Shown piece by piece: positions 11,994 to 23,270 of a stretch of 64,000 nt of DNA (position 1 is the stretch's first letter; every line of letters begins with the position of its first letter). Origin of the DNA: Anaspis maculata (taxonomy: Eukaryota > Arthropoda > Insecta > Coleoptera > Scraptiidae); NCBI GenBank assembly GCA_949128115.1, contig OX421964.1:1364001-1428000 (forward strand), written 5' to 3'. Below the pieces are notes generated by a model, which was not told the DNA's origin, made no database searches, and was given only the letters and a program-made list of their open reading frames with translations. Position numbers and translations under genes: made by a program.

Positions 11994-12007
11994 ATCTGCA
12001 GTAGTGC

Positions 12008-12236
12008 TGGCAACCGAATCGGTTTTGAAAGCCGGCTCCAAAAACCGGCTCCGAAAACCGCGGTTTTGATAATAGCTGAAAACCTTTTTCGGAGTTGGTA
12101 GTCGGAGCCCACTTCCAAAATTTCGAGGAGGTTTCCAGTGTCGGTTTTTTGAGGCCGGCTGCGGCTTCAATACTGGTTTTCTCAGCGGTTCTCAACGCCG
12201 GTTTTCGGAGTCGGCTTTCAATACCGGTTTTACCTG
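12008..12236. repeat. Left subterminal CCGGTTTT/GGAGCCGGC array of the hAT-type element
   Basis: Repeated CCGGTTTTCGGAGCCGGCTT-type units. They match 15778-15990 in the same orientation, including the shared end CAATACCGGTTTTACCT. Dense subterminal repeats are typical transposase-binding regions of hAT elements; that role is inferred. Confidence 0.8.
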
Positions 12237-12244
12237 AAAATTAA

Positions 12245-13615
12245 GCGATTTGGATTTGCAGTTCGAGATTACGTCAAAGTTTTTTGGTTTAATGTCAAAA
12301 TAGTTATAAAAATTTTGAAATAACTTTGAAACTAGCAAAGTGATTTTAAACGTATCAAAATTATTCCAAATATGTGAAAAAAAAAAAACTGTTAAATTAT
12401 TTAGTCTTCTCGAATTCGAATGTCGGAATGATTTGAAAGAAATGTCAAGATGATTCTAAAAATGTCAAAATTATAAAAAAAATGTCAATACCGAAATATT
12501 ATGTCCAAATATTAGAAAAGTTGGAATCATCTCATAAAGTCAGGATATTTCCAAAAATGCCTCATAATATTGCATACCTCGGTGCTTCGCACCTCGGCTT
12601 CGCGCCACGAAAAACAACAAAATCTTCCGTTCGAGCAACTGACAACTGTGCAGTACCTATAACCAATTTCACAGCTTTTTTTTTATTAGAGCAAAATATG
12701 AAAAAAATATGATGTGTTGGTATCAATGACACGACGCCAACTAAACAAAATGTCAAAATAATTGTCAAATAACTGATTATTGCTCTCAAATTTCAAGGTC
12801 ACAATGATTAAAATATGTCAAGATATTCCCAAATAACATAATAAATGAAAAATGTCACAATGACTAGAGAAATGTCGAAATTATTCTAGAAACTGTCATA
12901 ATGATTCAAAAAAATGTTGAAATAATATCAGAATACAAAAACTCTCAAAAAATGTCAAAATTATTGAAACAAAAATGCAACAATGATCCTAAAAATGTTG
13001 AAGTGATTTCAAAAAATGTTAAAACTATTGAGAAAATGGAACAATGAAACATGTTGAAATAATTCAAAAAAATGTCAAACCAATTCCAAGAACTGTCTGA
13101 ATAGTTCCCCAAAATGTTAATTAGCTCAAAAAAGGTCAAAATAGGTGGAAAAAAGCAAAATAATTCGAAAACTAATCAAATGATTTTGAAAATGTCGAAA
13201 TTATTCAAGAATTGTCAACATGGTGTTGTATAATTGATTTTTTCGGATTTGAATTCCTAAATGATCAAACCATTTCAAGATTATCTCAAAAATGTCTGAA
13301 TAATTTGAAAAATTGTCTGAATGAATTAAAAAAATATCAAAATATTCCCCAAAAACGCTGAAATTATTTCACAAAATGTCTTGATTAAAAAAAAATGCCT
13401 TACTAGTTCCAAACTGTCGAACTTGTTTCACAAAGTGTCAAATTAGTTCCGAAAATTGTTGAAATGATTTTGGAAAGTCAGAAAAATGCCAAAAAGTTAC
13501 ATGGTTTTAAAAATATTGGAATAGCTCCAAAAATATAAAAATGATTTCAAGTATTTATATCAAAAAACCCAAAAACGTTAAATTATTTATATTTCAAGGA
13601 TTTTGATGTCACGAT
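12245..13615. repeat. AATGTCAAAATNATT-type minisatellite inside the hAT-type element
   Basis: Variants of AAAATGTCAAAATGATTC recur at about 18-25 bases throughout, for example near 12420, 12850, 13010 and 13290. A short stretch at 12565-12740 is not made of the motif. Small open frames on both strands reflect the repeat. Confidence 0.75.
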
Positions 13616-13619
13616 GGTT

Positions 13620-15640
13620 TGAACAAAAATGTTGGAATGATTCCGAAAAATCTCCAAAAAAAAAAAATGTCTTCAGTCGAAGTTTTTGTGTTGGATCTTC
13701 CGTGTCCCAAGTCAAACTTCTTGGTGTTCAGATTCGAGATTTCGTGGGTTTCGGTCGAATTTTCAAAACCTGAAGAGTCAAAGTTGAGTCAAGAGGGCCT
13801 AAGACTCAACTTTTCTTGTTCACAATCGAAATTTCACGTTCAAATTCAAAATATTGATATTAAGGTCAAGTTTTTCGAGTCAGAAGTTCGAGATCAAAGT
13901 CGAAGGCTTTTGCGACTGAAGTCGAAATTTCAAATGAAAATTGAGTTTTTTGTTTCAGTAGAATTTTCATGTTTGAAGTCGAAGTTTTTCGTTTCAGGAA
14001 TGGAATTTTCAGAATTAAATACGGAGTTGTTTGTCTTTACTTCGAGTCGAAATTTCAAGTTGAAAGTCGGAGTTTTTCGTATTCAAAGTACAGATTTCGT
14101 GTTTGAAGTCAAAGTTTCCGGATGCAAGTCGAAGTTTTTTGATGTTCAAAGTCAGAATTTCAAGATAAAGTTGAAGGTTTTTGCGTCTGAAGTCGAAGTT
14201 TTTTGTTTGAAGCGCAAATTTTCTATCTGGAGTCAAGGTTCTCTGTATCAATGGTCAACTTTTCGCAATAAAAGTCGAAGTTCTTTGACTTTTCCCAAGT
14301 TGAAATTTCAAGTAGAAATCATGACTCAAGTCAGAGTTTTTCTTATTTCAAATTGGAATTTCGAGATCAAAGTTGAATTTTTTCGTGTTTTAATTCGAAA
14401 TTTCGTACATAAAATAGACATTTTGAAATTATTTGAAGTTTTAATGTTTTCATTTCATGTGAAAATTTTGAAGTTGAAAGAGCTTTTCGTGTTAAAAGTT
14501 GAATAGTTCATGTGTTTTGAAGCGAACTTCCGTGGTTTAGGTGGAAATTTCGAAACTTGAGAGTCAAAGTTCAGTGGCTGGGTCGGACAAGTCAACTTTT
14601 CTTGTTTGAAGTCGGAATTTTCATGCTCGAAGTCGAAACTTCGTGTATTAAGTCGAAGCTTCAAGATTGAGGTCAAGTTTTCTCGTGATCATTGTCAGAA
14701 TTTTGAGATAGAAGTCACGGTTATTTCCGTTTGAAGGCAAAATTTTGAGAAATAAGTTTAATAAGTTATAAAGAGAGTTTTTGTGTGTTTGAAGAAAATA
14801 TTTCCATGTATGGTGTCTGAATTTTTGATGTTCAAAATCACATTTTCGCAATGTCGAGTTGAAGTTGCTTGTCGTTTTCCAAGTCGGAAATTCAAGTCAA
14901 AAGTCGAAGTTTTTTTTTTGTGTTCAAGTCGAAATTTCCAGATGAAGGTCTCTCGTGTTTGAGTCAATAATTTTTTGTGATTGTAGTTGAAGTTTCTAGT
15001 TCAAAGTCGAAGTTATTCATGTTCAAAGTTGACATTTTGTGTTTGAAGACAAAATATCGAGATCAAGGTCAAGTTTTTTGTATTCAAAGTCAGCATTTTT
15101 GAGATAAAAGTTGAAGGTTTTTGCATTTAAAGCCAAAATTTGGGAATAAAAATCAAAGTTTCTTGTTTGGAGTAGAAGTTCCCTGTTCAAAGTCGAAGTT
15201 CCTTGTATTTATAATCAAATTCGAAATTTCCAGATGGTAGTCAAAGTTTTTCGGGTTTGAAGTAGAGATTTTTCGTGTTTCAAGTCGAAATTTTTTGTGT
15301 TTGAAGTTTCCAGATTGAATGAGGAGCTTTTCGTTTTCAAAGTCGAGATCCTCCAAGTCAAGATCTTTCGTGTTTGAAGTCGAAATTTTGTACTCGTGCT
15401 CTACAATTCGACATTTAAGTAAAAATTTCATGATGCACGCAAAAGGTTTTTGCATCTGAGGTCGTAATTCCGAGACAGAAGTCGAAGTTTTCCGTCTGGG
15501 ATCGTTTTTGTTCAAAGTCGAATTGAAGTATTATGTATTTGAAGTCGAAGTTTCAGCTCAAAAGTCGAAATTTTGACATTAAAGTTTGAATATTTTGTGT
15601 TCTTCTGTGTTACATCTTTCGTGCTCACTGCTAAAATAGT
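13620..15640. repeat. AAGTCGAAGTTTTT-type minisatellite inside the hAT-type element
   Basis: Variants of GAAGTCGAAGTTTTTCGTGT and GAAATTTCAAGT recur at about 20-30 bases. The 295-codon plus frame at 13619-14506 is a translation of this unit (recurring F-E-V-K-V-F and S-K-F patterns) and several minus frames cover it too. I therefore do not call it a gene. Confidence 0.8.
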
Positions 15641-15777
15641 TGAGGAAATTTCAGAACAACTCCAAAATCAACTGATTGATTTTGAAATAAATCAAAAAAT
15701 TAGGAGGAATAACTAACAGCTAGTTTTGCCAGCTAACTGCTAGTGCAGTTACTGCACTGCAGTGCTGCAGTAACTGC

Positions 15778-16065
15778 AGCAAACGGATCGGTTTTGGAAG
15801 CCGGCTCCGAAAACCGCAGTTCTGATGATAGCTGAAAACCGGCTTCCGAGACCGGTTTTTCGAGCCTAATTTCGGAGTCGGAGCCGAAGCCGGCTTCCAA
15901 TAGCGGTTTTCGGAGCCGGTTTTCAATGGCGACTTTGGGAGCCGGCTTTGAATACCGGTTTTCGGAGTGGGCTTTCAATACCGGTTTTACCTAAAACCGG
16001 TATTCTAAAACCGGTATTCGACGAAACCGGCACATAACACCGGTTTTAATTTTCCCGGTTTTTTC
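15778..16065. repeat. Right subterminal CCGG/GGTTTT array of the hAT-type element
   Basis: Same units and order as the left array, in direct rather than inverted orientation, about 3.77 kb away. It continues with AAAACCGGTATTC copies to the terminus. It is preceded at 15725-15780 by a CTGCAGT/GCAGTAACTGCAG cluster that is itself palindromic. Confidence 0.8.
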
Positions 16066-16081
16066 CAGCACTAATCTGCAG

Positions 16082-17079
16082 AGCTTCTTCAATAATGGTA
16101 TGTCACGGTCTGTCTTCCACTGTGAATCGTCAACCTTTAGATATTTTCCGAGTTGTTACCTTGTTTCTTTATTTCTCCGCAGCGACACCGGTGCGGGGAA
16201 GTTAGGAACTGAGAACAAAGACCAAAATTAACAATTTTTTGTGATAATAAATTGTTACAGATAGGTACCTGTACGTTGCCGGATATAACGAAAGATGAAG
16301 GAATGAAAATATTTGCTGTGGAATGTATATTGTATACCACCACCGGAAGAGATACGAGTGAAGCGGTTGGAACTCTGGAGATCATATTGAAGTCGTAACT
16401 TGCGGGATGCGGTGGGATGGGGTCGGGCGGCCGGCGGGAAGAACGGGATCGCTTAAAACTTCCCGAAACGACTTTAATCGTCGCCAAACAAACCGGAGGC
16501 GAGGGTTCCGCAACTCCGACTGCATCGCCGGCCCGCTTGCGGAAGCGATAAACTCCCGGTAAGTGAGTGTACGAGTTCGACGGGCGCAAACTTTCGAACA
16601 GAAACAAAGTTTGCCCCACATATCGGCGGAACATTTTTTCGAAACGTGCACTCAGAGAAGCGTTTCGGTCGAAGAAAAATAGAAATCGAACACGGCGAAC
16701 GGAGTCGTTGTGCAGCACCTTTGGCCGTATTAAATTTTTATTTTATTTCCACTCAACTTTTACCGAGGCTTTTACGATTTCACCGGCGCTGACGCCGTCT
16801 ACTGTGACGTTTCCAGGACGGGCAAGCAATTCCCGAAGAAAAGCCGATTCGCCACGACTTCGAATGCCAAAGCAGGGCAGGTGTGTTCGATACTAATAAT
16901 TAGGTTGATAGGCTTCCGTTTGGAATTTATTTTCGGCACAAAAGCAGTACAACGGAAGCTGGAAAGGACATTATTATTATTATTATTCACATCAAATTTG
17001 CTGACAATATTTTTTTCGACGACGCAGGTGGTCTGAGAAGCTCCAAGTTTTTAGCGCTCTCTCGGCGAAGTCGCCACCA
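16082..17079. other. Single-copy-looking region, partly GC-rich, gene uncertain
   Basis: The composition shifts here: 16390-16570 is GC-rich with many CpGs, unlike the surroundings. The longest frame is minus 16137-16718 (193 codons), starting MLHNDSVRRVRFLF. I see no domain, signal peptide or repeat in it, and an overlapping plus frame of 109 codons (16567-16896) is equally unremarkable. It may be an unrecognised exon, a regulatory CpG-rich segment or noncoding DNA. An ATT trinucleotide run (TTATTATTATT) lies near 16975. Confidence 0.3.
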
Positions 17080-17310
17080 CAGAGTGTCCCAGCTAAAACA
17101 ATCCAGCGCGATTTTATCGTAAAATATTCAATAATTTCAATTGGGGGGAAGCCTGATCTTTTAGCTCTCTTTTGAGGGGGCGCCGATGCTTGTAGGTGCT
17201 CTAGTTTCCAAGAAAATGCAATTTGAATCGGGCGAGTCACAAGAATTCGAAAATTCATGACCGACAAAACAAAATACATTTTTCCATTTTAGTTCTTTGT
17301 TATCTACATA

Positions 17311-17475
17311 TAGACAATATAAATAGAAAAGACCATGTGTCGTCACGGATTTTTACGGTTGCGTAGGAACCAGGCGAGTCCATCATTCAAAAAAAGGTTT
17401 GCTGATTTTTGATGCCCCCAATATCCGTGACGACGGTGGTGATAACATAATGGTCTTCTCTATTTGTATTGTCTA
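17311..17475. mobile_element. 165-bp MITE with TAGACAATA ends and TA duplication
   Basis: Ends TAGACAATATAAATAGAAAA and its near-perfect inverse extend for about 28 bases. They are flanked by TA at 17309-17310 and 17476-17477. An inner GTCGTCACGGA / TCCGTGACGAC pair extends the symmetry. A TA duplication fits a Tc1/mariner-type source; the element is noncoding. Confidence 0.75.
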
Positions 17476-17633
17476 TACATTCCGTGATTTATACAATATT
17501 GTACAGAACTTTTTAGAATAAGAATATATTACTATTCTCATGAAAAAAAAACTTCGGATGAAAAAAAAGTTATTTCTCTGGGCTTTCCATTGATGTGTCG
17601 CCTCAAATTCGTTCCATCGATGTGTCGTTGAAA

Positions 17634-17853
17634 TTCTGCCTCAAAGTTCAGCAAACACAAGAATCGGAATCCGAGACGTCACCGATCACACACTTGTTGA
17701 TTTTACCACCAGCCATTACTAAGACTTTTCATTTAATATACCTGGATTCTCCATAGCAATGAATACTGGCTGATGTGAAAATCAACAAGTGTGTGATCGG
17801 TGACGTCGTTATGAATTCCGATTATTGTGTTTGCTGGACTCTGAGGCAGAATT
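17634..17853. repeat. 220-bp hairpin
   Basis: Arms 17634-17704 and 17777-17853 are inverted copies, including ACAAGTGTGTGATCGGTGAC and GTTTGCTG, around a 70-base loop. The 72-codon plus frame crossing it is a by-product. Probably a small foldback element or the core of one; no clear terminus motif is seen. Confidence 0.65.
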
Positions 17854-17897
17854 TCTGGCTTATTGAGCCAGGTACAGACATCGGCGACACATACATA

Positions 17898-18816
17898 CAG
17901 GGTGTCCGTTTTTCGAGGCCAAGCATGGGTATCTCGCTTATCTTTAGAGATACAGAGTCGGTTAAATTAGAAAAAAGTTGCGAATTTTCATAGCGATCAA
18001 TGATCCAACAAGATATTTGACTTGTCAGTTTTAGTTTCCGAGATATCGAGAAAAAACAGAAATTTGTAATTTTTGTTTTTATTTTTTATTTCAAAAACGG
18101 TTGAAGGTAGCCATTTCTTATTAAGACATTGTGGAGGCACTTTTCTAAGGGGAATTCAATGTTGCCAAAATCTTGATTCTAGCTTTCAAATCAACCGAGA
18201 TATGACATTCAACTTTTTTTTCTCTCACAGGCGCCATATTGGATTTTGACATTTTTGAATACAATATTTTTTTCTGGTTACAACGATGTGTCACATGCTA
18301 CTGTTGAATTTATGCTTTTGAGCAACAAAAATTTTTTCATTTTTTGAAAGAGTGCTTTGGAAACAAAATCAGCACTGACAATAAAAAACCGTAAATGTTG
18401 AACATTTATTCATTAATAACATGTGGCACATCATTGTAACCAGAAAAGAATACCGTATTCAAAAATATCAAAATCCAATATGGCGCCCATCAGAGAAAAA
18501 AGTTGAATGTCGTATATCGGTTGCTTTGAAAGCTAGAATAAAGATTTTGGCAGCTTTGGATTCTCCTTGAAAAAGTACTTTAACAATGTCTAGATTAGAA
18601 AAGGCCACCTTCAACCGTTTGTTGAATAAAAAATTAAAACAAAAATTCAAATTCCTGTTTTTTCACGATATCTCAAAAACGAAAATCGATACGTCAAATT
18701 TATTTTTGGATCATTGATCGTCATAAAAATGCGCAACTTTTTCCTAATTTAACCGACTTTGTATCTCTCAAGATAAGCGAGATACCCATGCTTAGTCTCG
18801 AAAAACGGACACCCTG
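17898..18816. mobile_element. Foldback element CAGGGTGTCCG ... CGGACACCCTG
   Basis: A palindrome of 919 bp flanked by TA on both sides (17896-17897 and 18817-18818). The arms carry matching TTTTTCGAGNCNAAGCATGG and GGCGCCATATTGGATTTTGA blocks in opposite orientation. It is nested in the right half of the 17080-19066 element. It is noncoding. Confidence 0.85.
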
Positions 18817-19190
18817 TATATGGAAAGCCCAGATAATAAGGATTTTTTTTCATCTGAAGTATTTCGTTTTGTCGGTCAGGAATTTTCTAATTATTGTGAC
18901 TCGCCAGATTAAAATTGCATTTTCTTGGAAACTAGAGCACCTACAAGCATCGGCGCCCCCTCAAAAGAAAGCTTAAAGATCAGGCTTCTCCCCAATTGAA
19001 TTTTTTTTTGTTGCCTTGATATTTTCTAAGAAAATCGCGCTGGATTGTTTCAGCTGGGACACCCTGTATAATACCAGTTCAACCAACTGTATGAGTGTTC
19101 TATTTTTCATATTCTGGCCGATTTTGAACTGATCTCCTTATGGGAGGCACAACAGCTATGGCAACTGTGTGTGTTCAATTTCAGACCAAG

Positions 19191-19210
19191 TTGACCTTGA
19201 CCTTGACCTG
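19191..19210 (-). promoter_or_regulatory. Three tandem TTGACC half-sites (FTZ-F1/ERR-like)
   Basis: TTGACCTTGACCTTGACCTG; on the minus strand this reads CAGGTCAAGGTCAAGGTCAA and contains TCAAGGTCA twice. That is the extended half-site bound by FTZ-F1/SF-1 and ERR class nuclear receptors. No adjacent gene is recognised, so function is unproven. Confidence 0.35.
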
Positions 19211-19391
19211 TCAACTCAAGCAACATGATTGTAATAGAAACAAACGTAAAGATCGGCTAGCTATTGGCCAAGTAGTTAACCTTTGCAGCCAGAGAGGGCG
19301 CTGAGGGTTCAATTCACCACATCTACTATCAATTCAATTCCAATTCAATTTTATTGCATAAAAAGATCTTATCTTTATTACAAAGTAAATA

Positions 19392-20477
19392 CCGGGTGAT
19401 CATTTGAAAACTATCCACCTGCAATAAGTCCCGATCCCAAGTGAATATTTTTCCGAGCAAAAACAGGTCGATTTTTATATCGAGGGGGACATCCAAAACA
19501 TACATTGGCAAATTTCTATATTCTATATTCACCCCCCTCGCCCCCACTCACCCCAACTTTGAAATTTCAAATGACACTACCTATCTTGCGATACATCAAA
19601 TTGAAGGAAATTAAATTTTCTTTCTGAAAAAAATATTTTAAAATTTTTTAACCCCACCCCCTTTTCCCTAAAAATTCTCTGACTGTCCCATTTTATATTC
19701 TGGACCCCTCATTTTTTCTCAATTTAGTCGGCGTCATCCTAGATAGCATCGAAGAAGAAAATTTTCGGTGGAAAAAGTGCTACCCAAATTCACCCCTGTG
19801 CTCTCCCCCACCTCAACTCCCAAATTTAACGAAATACCACCTACTTTGTGATACATCAAATTGAAGGGAATTGAATTCTCTTTCCGAAAAGAATTTTTTT
19901 GGAATTTTCTACCCCTCTCCCAATAAATTGGCCATTTGGAGTATTCTAGGGGGAAATGGGGGGCTTTAAAAATTGTGAAAAAATCTTTTTCTGGAAGAGA
20001 ATTCAATTTCCTCCAATTTGATGTGTCACAAAGTGGGTATCGACATTTTAAATTTTTGAGGTCATGTGGGGGGAGCGAAGGGGTGAATTTGGGTGGTACT
20101 TTTTTTATAGAAAATTTTCTCTTTCGATGCTGTGCAGGATGACGTTTACTGTATTGAAGGGAAATGGAGGTCAAGAATATTAACTTGGACACTCAGAGAA
20201 TTTTAGGAAGAACGGGGGGTGGGGTTGAAAAATTTCAAAATATTTTTTTTAGAAAGAGAATTTACTTCTCTTTAATTTTATGTATCGCAAGATAGGTGGT
20301 GTCATTTGAAATTTCAAAGTTGGGGTGAGTGGGGGCGAGGGGGCTTAAAATATAAATTCTCCAATGTATGTTTTAGATGTCCCCTTCGATATAAAAATCG
20401 ACCTGTTTTTGCTCAAAGACATTTGCACTAGGAATCTGGAGATATTGCAGGTGGATAGTTTTCAAATGATCACCCGG
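19392..20477. mobile_element. Foldback element CCGGGTGATC ... GATCACCCGG inside the LINE 3' UTR
   Basis: A 1,086-bp palindrome centred near 19935 and flanked by TA at 19390-19391 and 20478-20479. The arms share CATTTGAAAACTATCCACCT, AAACAGGTCGATTTTTATAT and GACATC blocks in opposite orientation. Its terminus CCGGGTG is a variant of the CAGGGTG ends elsewhere in the window and equals the inner shell of the 5514-6686 element. The 152-codon minus frame at 19734-20192 is a palindrome translation. Confidence 0.85.
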
Positions 20478-20745
20478 TATATAGATATATACGATAATGA
20501 ACAATCACAGACAAACAAAGTAAACTAAGAAAAAAAAACAGACGATAGAGTGGTATTTGACAAGATTCACTACATGTACAACATAACCAGAAGTTTACTC
20601 TATGCACATCAAGGACATTTTGGCAGAGACGTTGACAATAGTGACAGCTATCTATTCATTATGGGTGAAGGACCTCAACAGAAGAATATTTATGATTGTG
20701 CGAGTAATTTTGTTCAGTTCTCTAATGGATCCAGCCTTCAAAATT

Positions 20746-21294
20746 TCAATGACATCGTCGACACTTCGTGACATTCCAAGAAACTCCACCCTGATACCCT
20801 CGTGAATGGGGCATTCGAAAAGCATGCAAAGATTCAGCCTTCTGCAAGTTGCATGAGGTGCATAGATCCTCGGTGTTAATTTTATGCGTGATTTTCCTGT
20901 AGGTCAGTCTCAAATAGGTTTTATTGCAAGTTCTTAGCTGGGCAATTATTCTGGTAGTGCTCAATGGTAGTGTTAGTGTAAGGTACATCGGGATCTCATC
21001 ACCGTACTCAAGTTTTGGTGTTATGTCTGAGTACGACGTATGCGCTGAACGGTTCAAGTCTTGATTAAAGAGAGACCTTTGAAACGATTCAAGTAATTGA
21101 TGTGTGTTGAGACAAGTGTTCTGTAAACCGTTTACCACATCGTACCATACACCACCATGTGAGCACGTGTCAAAGTATTCTTTCAGCTGCAATACCCAGT
21201 TATACCTTTTATCACCTTTGTCACTCAATGCAATCAGACGCTTGTAGCATTTCCTAGGAAGGCGAGTTCCGTCCATTTTCAAAAGTTTATTCAA
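20746..21294 (-). pseudogene. LINE ORF2 C-terminal region
   Basis: A 182-codon frame downstream of the RT thumb. It carries a cysteine-histidine motif of the kind that ends many LINE ORF2 proteins (TEDLCTSCNLQKAESLHAF, then a His at the place of the usual HLL-x-C-P). The usual second cysteine pair is degraded and the frame ends abruptly, so it is broken. It sits in the same LINE as the RT fragments and is transcriptionally continuous with them on the minus strand. Confidence 0.55.
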
Positions 21295-21336
21295 CCAAGA
21301 TATGACTGCTTCGAATATGACGTATTTTAGACTTTT

Positions 21337-22080
21337 TTAAGATGTTTCAAGCCTTATTATGAAGTCTGGTGTGTTCCTAGCAAGATAGAGCAGTCGCTTA
21401 AAGAAGTCAACTTGAACTCGTTCGAGGGTCTCACCGTACTGCAAACCCCACACGCCAATCCCATAGGACAGCATGGATAGGACTATAGATACATAAAGTT
21501 TAATTCTAGATTCCCATGAGTTCATTTTTGGACGATACATCAGAGCGGTGCAGGCACCAATGGCCTGTTTGCATTTCAAGACAGTTTTTCGAGACATTTG
21601 AAGGAAAAGAGAGGACGAAACAAACTCCACACCAAGATAAGTATAGGAGCTCGCTATTTCCAGTTGCTCATTACCAATAAAGAACCTATAGTTACTAGAG
21701 TTGTATGATGAAAACCACCCCTGGCAAAGATCATTATTTTGGTTTTGTTTATATTGATAGACAGCTTGTTTTCTTGGGAGTAGTTATCTATGTAAGGTCA
21801 TCAATTTCCGGTTCATGTCATTCCGAGAGCTACTTATCAGGACAAGATCATTAACGTACAGGAGCATCTGTAAGCTATTTCTGCTATCAATGCTGATACC
21901 TTCCAGGCCACTGGCTGTGAAGTATTCCCCGATGTCAGCAATAAAAATGCTGAACAAAAGAGCACTCAGAGATTTCACCCTGTAGACTCCCTTAGTGATG
22001 TTGAACTGTCTAGTGTGCTCATTTCTTGACCTGACGCACATCGTGGCACTGTCATAAAGATTCTTTACAGGTCTAATGAT
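21337..22080 (-). pseudogene. LINE reverse transcriptase, palm to thumb, broken
   Basis: Reading 5' to 3' on the minus strand: a GVYRVKSLSALLFSIFIADI block (equivalent of G-V-R-Q-G-x-x-L-S-P-L-L-F, at about 21930-21990); LLYVNDLVLISSS at about 21835-21860, where the catalytic Ala-Asp-Asp has become Val-Asn-Asp; RFFIGNEQL and SSYTYLGVEF near 21630-21690; then YVSIVLSMLSYGIGVWGLQY near 21450-21510 in the thumb. The fingers and the first catalytic Asp are deleted, because the endonuclease start joins directly upstream. Frame breaks separate 21784-22041 from 21337-21630. No activity is possible. Confidence 0.75.
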
Positions 22081-22330
22081 CCTCGAGCTAATTCCAGCCC
22101 TATAGAGTTTGTGCTACAGCAGGTCGTGGTTAACACTGCACTGACTGAAGAAATAACGTTAAAGTCATCCTGAAGGTGAGGTGGAACTCTTGCATCTTGA
22201 GTTAGCCATGTCTCGACCAGACACAGAATTTCGAAACCAGCATGTTGCACATCGTCCTAAAATCCCGAGAGGTTCTTGTAGCCTCGCATGTTCCAAAACA
22301 TGATGTTCAGCAGGCTATTTCTCATGAGGT
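22065..22330 (-). pseudogene. LINE apurinic-like endonuclease N-terminal fragment
   Basis: Minus-strand reading gives LLNIMFWNMRGYKNL (the asn-x-arg-gly start of LINE endonucleases), one in-frame stop, then FEILCLVETWLTQD, the glutamate-bearing motif E-T-W-L. The remaining roughly 170 residues with the catalytic Asp and His are gone. It joins the RT fragment through a deletion near 22060. Confidence 0.65.
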
Positions 22331-22552
22331 TTCCATTTTTCACGATGATCTTGGGTCTTGCATTGATTTGTTGCTATGTTTGCATGGAGTTGGCGAGGTT
22401 GCTGTCTATGGGTTGTATAGGGTTTTGCTCTGGGTCGTCATAATCTGTCTTCTTACGTTGGAATTCAAGCTTCCTAATATAACAAGGGCAGTCCTTATCT
22501 CTGGCTGAATGTTATCTTGGTGTTATACGCATCCTCTGGCAGTTGATACAGT

Positions 22553-23270
22553 TTAGTTTACTCGAACATCTTCTGCTGTAGTGTTTTTTTCCGCATCTGT
22601 GGCACGTTTCGTCTTTGGTACATTTTTTGAGATGTGTCCAAATGTGCAGCATCTATAGCACAGTGCTACTTCTATTACTTTAATAACGAATAATACGAAT
22701 AATCTGGTTAAGTTCAAGGTTATTTTCCCAGCCGTCAACAAGAATCGCGCTAGCTGTGGTGCAGCCGTTAACAACCAATTTTCTTTGGTTGGAATTCGAC
22801 ATTCCCGCTTATTTTACTATTTTGAGCCCTGATCGTATAGCATCTTCTCCAAAACGAGATCCTCATTCTCAGCTACAACAGCATCAATGAATTCTGGCTC
22901 AGTTAGTTGCAGTTGAACACCGCATATTTGTAACGTTGGGTTTTTCATGTCTTCATCTGCAACTTTTATTGAGCTGTCTCGTGATGAAATTTGTCGAAGC
23001 TTGTTCTTTTGTGTCTCATCTTGGGTATGGATCACTATCTTGTTCCGTCCCAGCTTCACAACATTTTTTATTGAGCCGTCAATATCCTTAGTTTTGACCC
23101 TTTTCGCGATCTGACTCCATGTTGTTTCGATATTTTGTTCTATATCAGTCGCCTCCAGATATAAGGTGTTTTGGGAGTCTGGTTGTTGTTTGGGCGGTGT
23201 TTTCCATGGCTCCGCTGTTGGTCTTGGGTCTGCGTTGGGTTTGAATTCTCCGTAGGACGTTGTTTGCATC
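22553..23270 (-). pseudogene. LINE ORF1 (Gag-like) with zinc knuckle and Gln-rich start
   Basis: Frame 22817-23269 starts MQTTSYGEFKPNADPRP. It contains KNPTLQICGVQLQLTEPEF and AVVAENEDLVLEK, a layout seen in Gag-like ORF1 proteins of LINEs. A second frame (22553-22774) carries CYRCCTFGHISKNV, a C-x2-C-x4-H knuckle whose last Cys is now Val. A frameshift lies between them at about 22780. Upstream, in frame with the Met, 23270-23400 encodes a Gln-rich tract from CAACAG repeats, and the LINE is truncated there at its target duplication. Confidence 0.65.

Larger units (their letters stand above)
12002..16073. mobile_element. hAT-type non-autonomous element with minisatellite interior
   Basis: The element starts TAGTGCTGG (12002) and ends CCAGCACTA (16073), a 9-bp perfect terminal inverted repeat of the hAT YARNG type. 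It is flanked by a perfect 8-bp duplication ATCTGCAG at 11994-12001 and 16074-16081, and 8 bp is the hAT target-duplication length. Both ends hold CCGG/GGTTTT subterminal arrays. The 3.5 kb between them is two different degenerate minisatellites. No transposase was found, so it would depend on one in trans. The whole is about 4.07 kb, long for a non-autonomous hAT. Two independent solo ends sharing the same 8 bp by chance is very unlikely. Confidence 0.85.
17080..19066. mobile_element. Outer foldback element (CAGAGTGTCCC ... GGGACACCCTG)
   Basis: The left arm 17080-17280 and right arm 18840-19066 are inverted copies, including CAGCTNAAACAATCCAGCGC at the ends and the block with GAGCACCTACAAGCATCGGC and GCCCCCTCAAAAG. 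The right end is followed by TA; the left terminus has one mutation and no TA. The interior contains a MITE (17311-17475), a hairpin (17634-17853) and another foldback (17898-18816). No protein is encoded. Confidence 0.75.

Noticed and set aside
13619..14506. 295-codon open frame
   Set aside because: It is a translation of the AAGTCGAAGTTTTT minisatellite, with recurring residues and overlapping open frames on the other strand.
16137..16718. 193-codon minus frame
   Set aside because: No domain or motif; GC-rich context lengthens random frames. Mentioned only as part of the region.
19734..20192. 152-codon minus frame
   Set aside because: It lies across the centre of a palindromic foldback and mirrors a frame on the plus strand.
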